Shown in pieces: positions 30,209 to 39,365 of a DNA stretch of 46,909 nt. This DNA comes from Candidatus Saccharimonadota bacterium. GTDB lineage: Bacteria > Patescibacteriota > Saccharimonadia > Saccharimonadales > UBA4665. The position numbers and the translations under genes were made by a program. The notes below the pieces were generated by a model that was not told the origin of the DNA, searched no databases, and saw nothing but the letters and a program-made list of their open reading frames with translations. Every line of letters starts with the position of its first letter. Position 1 is the first letter of the stretch. The stretch lies in the NCBI GenBank assembly GCA_016789655.1, contig JAEUQV010000035.1, positions 1 through 46,909 on the forward strand, in the 5' to 3' direction.

Positions 30209-33200
30209 ATGTCTGCGTTACGTAAAAGAGTATGGGATAAAATTAAGAGCTACTTTGCAAGGGATGAAGCCGAAAAGCAAACACACCCCCTAAAGTCTCT
30301 CAGGCCAGCAAAGAATATTGATGGCCACTCTGCTTATGTTGATGACATTGCTGAAGCGGTTGCTAATGATGACATTCTGAATATAGCCCTTACTGGTAGC
30401 TATGGCTCTGGTAAAAGCAGTATCCTTAGGGACTTCAAGGTTTCAACAAAGAAGAATAAAGTAGTCCAAATATCCTTCTCAAGCCTAGGAGCGAATATAC
30501 AGGGCTATATTAACAAGTCCGATGATGATGAGCACGAAAAGCTAAATAATCTCACAAACTTAATTCAAAAAGAGATTGTTAAACAGATACTCTTCAAGGA
30601 AAAGTACAAGAATATACCGTATTCAAAGTACAAAAGGGTCTCCAGTCCACGCTTGACCCTTGTTTTTCTTAACGCATCATTAATATCTATAGTTCTGTTG
30701 GCCGTATCATTCGCAAACGGGTGGCTGGCTCAACTGTTTAAAATTGCAGCTATATCGGATTTCTGGTGGCAAGTGGCACTCTGTGCAGACCTATTCATTA
30801 TCAGCACCTCACTTATTGCTATCTTTGTGCTTACGCTATCTGGCAAAATACGGATAGATAAAATTGGTGCATCTTCAATATCATTATCACTCTCGGGAAG
30901 TGCCAGTTATTTTGACGAATACTTAGATGAAATTATCTACTTCTTTGAAGCTGGACGATACAATGTGGTTATTTTTGAAGATATTGATAGGTTTGAGAGC
31001 CTTTACATCTTCGAGACCCTTCGACAACTAAACACCATTCTGAACAACTCAGAGCAGATAAAACAACCTGTGACTTTTATCTATGCAATCAAGGATAGTA
31101 TTTTTGCCAAGGAAGTTGTTGATGCCAAGAATGACCACAAGGAGCGAAGCGCAAACAGAACTAAGTTCTTTGACCTGATTATTCCAGTAGTTCCTTTCAT
31201 TACTAACGTCAACTCACAAGACCACATACTTCAAGTCTTTGATAGCGAGTACCGAGACATCATCAGAGAGCCAGCCTCAGTAGTGGCAAAGCATATTACT
31301 GACATGCGTCTTGTGGTTAACATCTATAACGAATTTCTGATATTCAAGGACAAGGTCGTACTCCCTGACTCAGGTTTATCACTAGATAAGCTGTTTGCTG
31401 TTGTTGCGTATAAAAACTGGAATCTGGATGAATTTGAAAAAGTGAAAGATGGTGACAGCTCAATCGATAAGGTTATCGCTGCACATAGCAAATATGTTGA
31501 CGAGAGAATACGTGCAATTAACTCTGAGATACGAGGTAAAGAAAGTGCGCTAAAGACTGTCAATACAATTGCCGAACGGTCACAAAGCCTAGGCAAAATT
31601 CTTACCGATTATATAGCTGACGTACTACGTCAAGTACAAGGCTCCGCTCAATCGTACAGTCTTAACAGCACCTCTTACAGCTTAGAAGATTTTGCAACCG
31701 AAGACTTTTGGAGCGACATCATTAAAGGTGGTAATACTACCACTCTTATCGTTACCTATCGAGCATCGACTGGCTACACACAAAACCTTACATTAACAGC
31801 AGCCGACATTAGCAGTGTCTGTAATGACAGTCTAGATAAAACCCAATGGGACACTAAAGCGGCAGAAGCTATTGAAAACGAAATAGGACTGCTACGAGCC
31901 GAAGCCAATAAGCTCCCATACCAAAGTATCAAGGAACTCATTCAGGAGTCGCCAGAGTTTCTTATTAAACTAAAGGAACTTGAGGGCGGTAAAGTTATTG
32001 CTGACGAGGTGGGATGGCAGCTCATTAAGGCTGGCCACATCGATACCGAATTCGTACATTACACTTCGCTGTACTACAGCACTAGCATGAGCCTCAAAGC
32101 TCGCAGCTTCTTGCTCAACAACATCCGCTTAAACAAACAATCTTTGCATCACAAGTTTGAAGATAATGACGACATAAAAGCACTTCTAGAGAAAATGGGC
32201 AGCACCTATCTTAGTGATAAGAGCATGTATAACATCTCAATCGTTGATTACTTACTCGGTAATGATGATTCAAGAGTAGATAAGGTTATAGCCAACTTGG
32301 CAGGCGGTGGTGCCGATGACATTGAATTTATCAATGCATATGTGAAAGAAGGTTCTGAGGTGACTAAATTCATCCAGCGGCTTGCTGCACAGTGGGATGG
32401 AATCTTTACATATATTGCAGGCAATGAGGAAATGGATGAGAAAAAGAAGGGGCGTTTCATTAGCCTTGCACTAACTGCTGGTTCTGAGAGTATTAAATAC
32501 AAAACTAGTCCATCCGTTAAAAGCTTTATTGAGGCCAATAAAACAAACATCCAGATACTCACAAACGACAATCAAGATAGCTCAGCTGTAGACGATGCTT
32601 GCCGATTACTGATGCAATTTGGAATTGAATTTGATGCCCTTGATGATCTGAACGAGCCAGCAATAGAAGCCGTAAAAGATTATGGCCTCTATAAGGTCAA
32701 TGAGCAGAATATGACGTCTATTCTTGGACGCCCTAGAGTACCTTTGGATACAATCAAACGCACAAATGAGTATGTTTACTCTCATCTGCTAGGGCATCTT
32801 GGTGAGTACGCAGACTTATTCCAGAATCGAGCAGGTTCAGAATATGCACTTGCAGGCGAAGACGGATTCGAAGCAGTAATTGACGAGGTGTCAAAGATTT
32901 CGATGGATGACTTAGGGTTAATTCTTGCTAATGCCGACCTGTCAAACTGTATTGTCCAAGATATTAATAAACTGGGCTCAGATACATGGCCTCTATTGGT
33001 TGAGAATGTCATCCTGTCCAACACATTAAGTAATGTATTAACTTACTACGAGCTGTCACATGCCGATGACAAGACTGTAATAAGTGACCTATTGGCCGAA
33101 TATCTTAATACTTCAGAAACAATCGTACTCGATAAAGACTTCAGTGAGTACACTCTAGAAAATGTGAAGACCTTCATCTTAGCCGTGCTAGATAGCTCAA

Positions 33201-33880
33201 AGATTAACGTAGATACTACTGTTAACATAGTGCATGATTGCTACAAGGGTGGATATATTGGTGTATCAGAAATTAGAGCTCAGGACGGTACTTTATACGG
33301 AGAGTTACTGTCAAAGAACTGCATCGAAGATACTCAAGCAAACTTCGAAGCAATACGAAGTCTTAAATGGGAAACGAAGAGTGCATACATAGCTCATTCG
33401 CAGAAGTTTATAGAGTATATAGATGCGTTAAATCTGAATTCTGATGAGCTGAATAGCATTGCAGATGATAATTCGATACCTGATGCAGTAAATGAATATA
33501 TTGTTGATAATATAACCCAGTACGCATCAGAACTTTCTATACATTCAGCAGCAAACTTTGCTGAGTTCGCATTAAGTAAATCAAAAGTACTTAGTGCCGA
33601 TGCACTTAAAGTTATCCTTGACGGTGCTAGCAAGGAAACTAGTATCAAGCTTATAGGTCTAGCCCTGAGCAACCTCGACTTTTCAAATATGCTCACACTT
33701 ATGCCAGTTGTTGGCGGAGAGTATAAGAAGTTATCAGAGAAAAACAAACGACCATCATTCGAGAACACTGACTACAACTTAAACCTTATTACCCGACTCA
33801 GAGAACTGGGATTAGTGAGTAGTTACGAATTAAAAGATAATGAAACAAAAATCAAAGTAGTCATGAAATCACGATGGTAG
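30209..33880 (+). CDS. YobI/KAP-like membrane P-loop NTPase, 1223 residues
   Basis: The N-terminal HPLKSLRPAKNIDGHSAYVD block and Walker A (GSYGSGKSS, 63-71) are typical of YobI-like P-loop NTPases. Two membrane segments (about 149-169 and 186-210) lie between Walker A and Walker B (VVIFEDID, 253-260), the arrangement of the KAP NTPase family. The C-terminal 950 residues are predominantly helical, without a recognised catalytic motif, and may be a sensor or scaffold. KAP members include phage-exclusion proteins such as PifA; an anti-phage role here is inferred. A TATAAT box is 10 nt upstream of the ATG. It is the only gene between repeats A and B. Confidence 0.82.
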   Translation: MSALRKRVWDKIKSYFARDEAEKQTHPLKSLRPAKNIDGHSAYVDDIAEAVANDDILNIALTGSYGSGKSSILRDFKVSTKKNKVVQISFSSLGANIQGYINKSDDDEHEKLNNLTNLIQKEIVKQILFKEKYKNIPYSKYKRVSSPRLTLVFLNASLISIVLLAVSFANGWLAQLFKIAAISDFWWQVALCADLFIISTSLIAIFVLTLSGKIRIDKIGASSISLSLSGSASYFDEYLDEIIYFFEAGRYNVVIFEDIDRFESLYIFETLRQLNTILNNSEQIKQPVTFIYAIKDSIFAKEVVDAKNDHKERSANRTKFFDLIIPVVPFITNVNSQDHILQVFDSEYRDIIREPASVVAKHITDMRLVVNIYNEFLIFKDKVVLPDSGLSLDKLFAVVAYKNWNLDEFEKVKDGDSSIDKVIAAHSKYVDERIRAINSEIRGKESALKTVNTIAERSQSLGKILTDYIADVLRQVQGSAQSYSLNSTSYSLEDFATEDFWSDIIKGGNTTTLIVTYRASTGYTQNLTLTAADISSVCNDSLDKTQWDTKAAEAIENEIGLLRAEANKLPYQSIKELIQESPEFLIKLKELEGGKVIADEVGWQLIKAGHIDTEFVHYTSLYYSTSMSLKARSFLLNNIRLNKQSLHHKFEDNDDIKALLEKMGSTYLSDKSMYNISIVDYLLGNDDSRVDKVIANLAGGGADDIEFINAYVKEGSEVTKFIQRLAAQWDGIFTYIAGNEEMDEKKKGRFISLALTAGSESIKYKTSPSVKSFIEANKTNIQILTNDNQDSSAVDDACRLLMQFGIEFDALDDLNEPAIEAVKDYGLYKVNEQNMTSILGRPRVPLDTIKRTNEYVYSHLLGHLGEYADLFQNRAGSEYALAGEDGFEAVIDEVSKISMDDLGLILANADLSNCIVQDINKLGSDTWPLLVENVILSNTLSNVLTYYELSHADDKTVISDLLAEYLNTSETIVLDKDFSEYTLENVKTFILAVLDSSKINVDTTVNIVHDCYKGGYIGVSEIRAQDGTLYGELLSKNCIEDTQANFEAIRSLKWETKSAYIAHSQKFIEYIDALNLNSDELNSIADDNSIPDAVNEYIVDNITQYASELSIHSAANFAEFALSKSKVLSADALKVILDGASKETSIKLIGLALSNLDFSNMLTLMPVVGGEYKKLSEKNKRPSFENTDYNLNLITRLRELGLVSSYELKDNETKIKVVMKSRW

Positions 33881-34377
33881 ATGGGGTGCGGTAGGGCTCG
33901 CCAAGTGTAGCAGACTAAGTCCTGTTTATCTGGGTACTACTTTATACCTTAAGCATAACATAAGCAAAAAGCGAAAAAATCCATACTTTCACCTCTGTAA
34001 ATTGGCAGGTTTCAAGCAGTTTTTGGTTATAGCTGACTATATGTTCTAGTAGCTTGTAGGGATAATCTTACATGGTTTGCGAGGGTTATTCTTGTGCAGG
34101 TAGGCGAAATGTGAATTGGGAAGTCCGCCATGCTGGTGAGCTTCCCTCCTGCGGGCTATCGCGCGGCTCTGCCGCACTCCTTCCTGCGGTGCTCGCTAAA
34201 AACATGCAAGCACGTTTTTCGCTCCGTTCATCGTTCGTCGAACCCTAAAGGGTTCTTGTCGCCCTCTGGGGGGTGGCCTGCAAGCTGGCCCGCACTGCGT
34301 TGTGCTCGGAGTGAACTCCTGCGCGCAACTCCGTTGGCGTCGTACCCGCTTCGTGTGCTCAATCTCCAAAGAGATTA
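33881..34377. other. gene-free interval ending in a palindrome-dense GC-rich array
   Basis: 33881-34128 is AT-rich without a gene. 34130-34377 is GC-rich and packed with short palindromes: GAACCC/GGGTTC around TAAA near 34238-34253, a near-perfect AAAAACATGC/GCACGTTTTT hairpin near 34197-34218, GGCC-rich hairpins near 34275-34295, and AATCTC/GAGATT near 34361-34376. A 96-codon ORF here is a compositional artefact. It leads directly into repeat B. Confidence 0.5.
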
Positions 34378-34443
34378 CCAAGAATATAGCCTACCTTTCG
34401 GTAGGCTATATTCTTGGTGACCCTAATAGAATCGAATTGGAAC
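34378..34443. repeat. tRNA-3'-end-like junction, repeat copy B, with a perfect 18-bp palindrome
   Basis: The 18-bp arms 34378-34395 and 34400-34417 are perfect inverted copies around TTTC, beginning CCA and ending TGG. The sequence then reads TTGGTGACCC, identical to the minus-strand 3' end of tRNA-Glu at 40970-40979, followed by GAATCGAATTGGAAC as in copy A. Copy B thus shares its hairpin with A and its tRNA end with the tRNA-Glu gene, as expected for a boundary between two adjacent integrated elements. Confidence 0.65.
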
Positions 34444-34528
34444 TCTATCTTATCAGAGATTGCCCGCTGGTGGGGTTTACTCCGTGATTTACACCTTGGT
34501 GGTTCCTACCTAGGAGCGACTAGAACCT

Positions 34529-34921
34529 ATGCGTAATTTTCAGACTAGGCGGGGGGAGAGCCCCCAAGGAACCCTCATTGCCCTTGATCCCAGACAGGAG
34601 AAGTTTCTTGAGCTCTATTTTAGCGTATCAAGCCCTACATTTGGAAATTGTTACCAGTCCGCAATCAGCGCGGGTTATACCACCGAGACGGCGCGCAACT
34701 TGATGCACAACCGCCCTAAGTGGTTATCGGAAAAACTCGGACAAATGCAAACTATGGAGCCAGAGCTTTTGCTACTCAAGCTGACAGGTATCATCAATGA
34801 CCGCGCGGAAACCACGCAGAACAAGCTCCGTGCCATCGACATGATGATGAAGCACTATCAGATGTTCGGCGTGCAAAATGTGACAGCATTTCAGCTAAAT
34901 ATCCAAAGTGTTCTAGATTAG
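34529..34921 (+). CDS. terminase-small-subunit-like HTH protein
   Basis: 130 residues. The first half (ALDPRQEKFLELYF, then NCYQSAISAGYTTETARNLM, about 18-60) resembles the helix-turn-helix DNA-binding part of phage terminase small subunits (PKQxxFxxxYL...NAxxAAxxAGY...TAxxxx). The second half is helical. There is no large terminase or capsid gene nearby, so it more likely acts as a DNA-binding regulator or recognition factor of the integrated element. It stops 27 nt before the 1039-residue membrane protein and may be co-transcribed with it. Confidence 0.6.
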   Translation: MRNFQTRRGESPQGTLIALDPRQEKFLELYFSVSSPTFGNCYQSAISAGYTTETARNLMHNRPKWLSEKLGQMQTMEPELLLLKLTGIINDRAETTQNKLRAIDMMMKHYQMFGVQNVTAFQLNIQSVLD

Positions 34922-34948
34922 CCATTAGGGGTGGTAAAATCGAGGTAG

Positions 34949-37900
34949 ATGAAAGTCCCCGACAAAATCAGTAAAGTCGGGTGGGCGGCTAAGAAGAAGC
35001 TAACTAAAATCGTGCAATCTGCACGTCGTAAATCCCACGCCCTCAAAGAACGGGTACTGAAGCTACGGCAAATTATCAAGTCAGCATCCATGTCCCTGTG
35101 GCAGAAAGTCCTTTCGTTATATAGGCGTGTGCCTTGGTTTGTGATAAGAATTCTGATCACTCTTGTTCTAATCTGTGGTGCCATCTGGGGCGTATGGCAG
35201 CTGTGCCTGCTTGATTTATCGAATCCAGGAATACCAGACAGTCTAGCTAATCTCGCCAAGAAGATATTGACCGCAAAACCGCAACTTCAATACATATCGG
35301 ACTTAGCTGCTTTTACGGGCGTTATCCTGGCGATTGCCGTACCGCTCGGTATTGATATTGTCCAGAAGGTTTCTGGCTATTACGCAGGCTCACGAACCAT
35401 TCGTGAACGGTTACAGCACGAATGGCAGATGGAATGGATGGTGCCGATTTATCTTATGACGGTTCTCCTTGCACTCACTTCTAGGTTTTTCTTTATAGAT
35501 ATATCCGTTCATCCCGAGTTTCAGCGCGCTGTGAGCTATGTCCTTCTGCTTTTGCTGTTCATTGGATTACTCGTATTTGCCTGGTATTTGAATCGGCTTT
35601 ATGTATACACACTGGATCAGAAAAAATTGAAGTTGGAGCTTAGCGCTGGTCTTGTTTCAGCTATTTCCAGAAAGAAAAAAAGCAAATATCTAGATCTGAT
35701 AGAGGCATATGGTGACTTGGTGGTTTCGGAGGCGCGCAACGCAAACCTCAAAACCCTCATCGACGAAAGCCTGCCATTCCTTGAAGATCGTATAAAACAG
35801 ATGATACCGCGAGGCGATTTGGAAGACGCTGAAAAATTCCTGCTTAGCGATGAGTTTTTCGAGATATTCAATAAGGGCAAGCAACGAAGAAAACCCGCCA
35901 AGGCTTCTTCTCAACACCCTGACGATGCTTTGGCGGACAGCACACTTGCTGCGTTTGACGAAGAGGCGTACGGCAAAATTATTGATTTCCAAGAAGAGGC
36001 CAAGATGAGGCTCTATTTTGATCCTGACCGTTATATGCTGGCATATCTCTCCACTATCCAGCAGATTATACGGGTATACCAAGAAGGCTTGAACAGCAAG
36101 AATGATGACCTAACTACCAAGGCAGTTTACTCACTAATAAGGATACTAAGTTACTTCGCCCGTGAGACTGAGCGCGGTTTTTATATTGAGCTCCTGCTGC
36201 GACGGTTGGCTGTGATCGCACGACAATCAGCTAAGGCAAATGATGTGTCAATGCATGCTGCGGCTGGTCATTGGTATACTTCAATTGTTTTCGACAAGTA
36301 TGAAGATGAGAAATACAGCTTCCAGTTGGAGTATCTGAATATATGCGACCGTGAGCTGTATTCTACTCTCAAGTTCATCGTAGACGGCAATCATAAGCAA
36401 CTATTTACTTCATTTGTCGGTTACTTAGTGGACGGTCTGCATGAACCGCTGTACTCCGAATCTGTATGGGACTTGGGGCACATGCCTCTCCGCGAAGACT
36501 TTGAAAAGTATCAGATTAGCGGCAAGGCCGATGAAGTCGAGAAAGTAATCAAAGAACTTGATAATTCTACGGGTGCAGTCAACTCAATTGAACAGGTTAG
36601 AAACTGGCAGAACAGGCTTCAGGAGCTCAAGAAGCTCGTGCGCCCATTATTGAAGCCTGAAAGTAAAATCAAAGCCGACAAGCTAACAAACAAGCTAGCT
36701 CGTGATATTGAGGAGATTTATAAGCATGCAAATCTCAGGGAACTTGTCTTCTCGCTTGGCGCATACTGCATGTTCAAAAAGCGCTATGACTTCGTCAAGG
36801 AAGTATTTGAGTATAAACAGCCGTCAGATTCAGATGCCTCGTGGGGAGGAAACGATATACAACCCGAAACGGTAGCAGGCGTTACGCGCTTCTATTTTCA
36901 GCATGGATCTTCACGTCGCGACGTAAATTTCTGGGAAGGTCATCATGGCAGTGGCATCTACACAAAGCGATACTTTATCTGTTTGTTAGCTCGCGCAATA
37001 TCGCGGAATCCTGAGGAGACTGTGCAGCTGGGCAATCTCACTCCTACGCGCCTTAGCGACATAAATTATTCTTATGATGGTTTGAAGCAAGTAGCGGCGG
37101 ATATAGCGAACGATGAAGAGCTCCTACAAACAATGGGGCTACAACAGTCACTAATTACTGACAAAGTGTTGCCCATGCTCGATACCATCAATGAGCAAGC
37201 TAAAAGCCAGCTTTTGGCCATAGAGAACAATCGCGGCATCAGCATCGATAAGGTCAAAGAATTTCGCGAAGAAGCAGCCCAGAGATATGAAAAAGAAACA
37301 CACATACGGTCGCTGCTGGCCAAATACGGCAAAGTAGAAGACGAAACCCAGCGTCGCTATGTAGGTGAAATTCTACGGTATGGTATATCGCGAGTCGATG
37401 AAAAGGCTGTATTCTTCGACGAGTGGTACGTATCATACGGAGAATGGGGTCATCACTACGGTGAAGACCTGGGACGCTCCGAAAATAACGCGCTATACCA
37501 GGAGATCAAATCTAGATGTCGCGTCAGCACGAGCATCAATACAATCGAAAAAGCCGTACGAGCTTGCGATGCGCCAGTCATCCTAGCGCCAACGCGCAGC
37601 TTATTCAGATATGAAGATAGTTCAAAGTTCATACCGAATTGGCGGGGTGCAGAAATAAAAATACCAGAAGCAGAATGGGATGGGTTTGCTGGGGCATACA
37701 TAGTGGATGGCAAGCATGTCCCTGTCTTTGAAATCGCATACTTCCCGCGATCAGATAAAGAAGTGGCGGTTGTAGATATGAAGAAGATGCCAGTCCTAAG
37801 ATCACTATCCCCGCTTGCCGACGACGATCCTAAGGCTGAGCGTAAGGGTAACCTAGCAATTAGTGTGCAAGCCTTTTCAGAGGAAACGGCAATGACTGAC

Positions 37901-38068
37901 GATTTTCTTGCAAAACCACCTGAATGGCTTCAGAAGGTAGGAGACTCCACGGCTCAGCGTCAACATCTTATGACTAAGGTACTGATTCAAATATATGAAC
38001 GCTACGAGCTGACGCGCAACCGCTTCAAACTAGGTTATCTTATAGATATAAAAGTTGACGGCAAGTAA
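34949..38068 (+). CDS. large membrane protein of unknown family, 1039 residues
   Basis: A very basic N-terminus (1-60, many Lys/Arg) precedes four hydrophobic segments (about 63-85, 118-138, 164-184 and 195-215). Some 820 residues follow, mostly helical and charged, with no visible catalytic, nucleotide-binding or repeat motif. The C-terminal third has conserved-looking blocks (VNFWEGHHGSGIYTKRYF; RYVGEILRYGISRVDEKAVF). The large soluble part probably faces the cytoplasm. GAGGT sits just before the ATG and TAAAAT 9 nt upstream. Its location in a recombinase island suggests an accessory, possibly defensive, function. I do not recognise the family. Confidence 0.75.
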   Translation: MKVPDKISKVGWAAKKKLTKIVQSARRKSHALKERVLKLRQIIKSASMSLWQKVLSLYRRVPWFVIRILITLVLICGAIWGVWQLCLLDLSNPGIPDSLANLAKKILTAKPQLQYISDLAAFTGVILAIAVPLGIDIVQKVSGYYAGSRTIRERLQHEWQMEWMVPIYLMTVLLALTSRFFFIDISVHPEFQRAVSYVLLLLLFIGLLVFAWYLNRLYVYTLDQKKLKLELSAGLVSAISRKKKSKYLDLIEAYGDLVVSEARNANLKTLIDESLPFLEDRIKQMIPRGDLEDAEKFLLSDEFFEIFNKGKQRRKPAKASSQHPDDALADSTLAAFDEEAYGKIIDFQEEAKMRLYFDPDRYMLAYLSTIQQIIRVYQEGLNSKNDDLTTKAVYSLIRILSYFARETERGFYIELLLRRLAVIARQSAKANDVSMHAAAGHWYTSIVFDKYEDEKYSFQLEYLNICDRELYSTLKFIVDGNHKQLFTSFVGYLVDGLHEPLYSESVWDLGHMPLREDFEKYQISGKADEVEKVIKELDNSTGAVNSIEQVRNWQNRLQELKKLVRPLLKPESKIKADKLTNKLARDIEEIYKHANLRELVFSLGAYCMFKKRYDFVKEVFEYKQPSDSDASWGGNDIQPETVAGVTRFYFQHGSSRRDVNFWEGHHGSGIYTKRYFICLLARAISRNPEETVQLGNLTPTRLSDINYSYDGLKQVAADIANDEELLQTMGLQQSLITDKVLPMLDTINEQAKSQLLAIENNRGISIDKVKEFREEAAQRYEKETHIRSLLAKYGKVEDETQRRYVGEILRYGISRVDEKAVFFDEWYVSYGEWGHHYGEDLGRSENNALYQEIKSRCRVSTSINTIEKAVRACDAPVILAPTRSLFRYEDSSKFIPNWRGAEIKIPEAEWDGFAGAYIVDGKHVPVFEIAYFPRSDKEVAVVDMKKMPVLRSLSPLADDDPKAERKGNLAISVQAFSEETAMTDDFLAKPPEWLQKVGDSTAQRQHLMTKVLIQIYERYELTRNRFKLGYLIDIKVDGK

Positions 38069-38128
38069 TTGCTTATTGAGAAGCTCAGGTTTCCAATTAC
38101 TCTATATCAACTGCTATAATTCAGCTAA

Positions 38129-39040
38129 ATGAACGCCTTCTTACTATCTCTTATTGCTCCTGCATTGTGGGCGGCCTCTAACCACTTCGATAAGTACATT
38201 GTCGGTAAATACTTCAAGTCTATGGGTGTGGGTGCGATGATGGTATTTTCGGCACTGGTCGGCCTAGCAGTTATGCCCGTTGCTTTCATCTTCCAAAAAT
38301 CCGCCTTTGATGTAAGTGTTATGACTGCCGTGCTAATCGCGCTCAACGGATGTCTTTACCTCGTTGCTGTACAACCATACTTGAAAGCACTGAAGATCAG
38401 TGATGCCTCGGCGGCGATACCGATGTTCCAAATAATACCTGTTATTACTTTTGTACTAGCGCGTGTGTTTCTAGGTGAGACGCTAACGACAAACCAAATG
38501 TTGGGTGGTCTTCTAATAGTCCTTGGTGCCATTATTATTTCATTCGAGATGGTAGAAGGTCGTAAGTTCAAACTTCGAGCTGATGTTCTTTGGCTCATGT
38601 TTCTCTCATCACTTATTTTTGCGGTCAACTTCCTGATCTTCAAAGTCTTCGCAATTGATACTGATTTCTGGACTACGACCTTTTGGGAAAGCGTAGGCTT
38701 TATTGGCTTTGGTATAGCCTTGCTTGCATTCGTAAAACCCTATCGCCGCGATTTCTTCAAAGTGTTTACTAAGAATCCGATGGCCACGGGTTTGAACGTT
38801 ACGAATGAGTTTATAAACATAGTTGCCAAGATAACGTTCAATTATGTGTCATTACTTGCGCCGCTGACCCTGGCATGGATAGGAGTGGGCTTTCAGCCCG
38901 TGTTTGTACTGTTTTATAGCATTCTATTGGCGGCCTTTGTGCCGCATATCAGCAAGGAAAATGTTGCAGGTAAACACCTCATTCAGAAGGTAACATCCAT
39001 CGTGATTATGCTTATCGGTGCCTACATACTCAATCTGTGA
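38129..39040 (+). CDS. EamA/DMT-superfamily transporter
   Basis: 303 residues with about ten membrane helices in two halves, as in drug/metabolite transporters. The first half starts LLSLIAPALWAASNHFDKYI and contains QPYLKALKISDASAAIPMFQIIPVITFVLARVFLGETLT, the classical end of an EamA repeat (GExxxxxQxxGxxLIxxGx). The second half ends with a degenerate repeat. The substrate cannot be told. TATAAT lies 8 nt before the ATG. It sits between the 1039-residue protein and the recombinase and appears to be cargo of the island. Confidence 0.85.
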   Translation: MNAFLLSLIAPALWAASNHFDKYIVGKYFKSMGVGAMMVFSALVGLAVMPVAFIFQKSAFDVSVMTAVLIALNGCLYLVAVQPYLKALKISDASAAIPMFQIIPVITFVLARVFLGETLTTNQMLGGLLIVLGAIIISFEMVEGRKFKLRADVLWLMFLSSLIFAVNFLIFKVFAIDTDFWTTTFWESVGFIGFGIALLAFVKPYRRDFFKVFTKNPMATGLNVTNEFINIVAKITFNYVSLLAPLTLAWIGVGFQPVFVLFYSILLAAFVPHISKENVAGKHLIQKVTSIVIMLIGAYILNL

Positions 39041-39185
39041 AAACTGCAATTATTTGATATAATATAGTTATATCGCTATACGCGGACGAAAAGCTATATA
39101 TCACTAAGTCTGCCTGAATGACAGGTGTGTAACCCGCCTCCTACGTGAGCGGACGGGAACGGACAAGAAGGGTCAGTATGACACT
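39041..39185 (+). promoter_or_regulatory. recombinase-operon leader with promoter-like box and hairpin
   Basis: A TATAAT box lies near 39057-39062. A long leader follows, with CCGC/GCGG and CCCG/CGGG segments around 39138-39165 that can form a hairpin. The leader may contain regulatory or recombination sites of the element; no ORF with a good start occurs in it. Confidence 0.35.
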
Positions 39186-39365
39186 TTGGCTTTTTCCGCG
39201 TCTCAACAAAACAAAAACCTCAAACCAATTATTACAATCAAAGAAGCTAGGAAACTTCTAGGTGCTGATGCGCACGCCCTAAGTGATGACCAAGTAGAAG
39301 AAATTATTAGCATGCTATCTTCTATGGCGAATGAGTTTTTACAAGATAACGGTTCCAAACTATAA
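39186..39365 (+). CDS. small protein translationally coupled to the serine recombinase
   Basis: An ORF of 59 residues from a TTG at 39186 (the start is uncertain; no in-frame ATG exists before internal Met codons). It contains a coherent helical segment: KPIITIKEARKLLGADAHAL, then SDDQVEEIISMLSSMANEFL. Its TAA overlaps the recombinase ATG as TAATG, the hallmark of coupled translation. Small DNA-mobility partners such as recombination directionality factors are often encoded beside large serine recombinases, so that role is inferred. The motif looks protein-like, not random. Confidence 0.6.
   Translation: MAFSASQQNKNLKPIITIKEARKLLGADAHALSDDQVEEIISMLSSMANEFLQDNGSKL

Noticed and set aside
34130-34420. 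96-codon ORF in the GC-rich array
   Set aside because: It spans hairpins and the junction repeat, is Cys/Arg/Ser-rich and has no ribosome binding site; best explained by composition.
34529-38068. prophage, based on the terminase-like protein
   Set aside because: No large terminase, portal, capsid, tail or lysis gene is present; the other genes are a transporter, a membrane protein and a recombinase.
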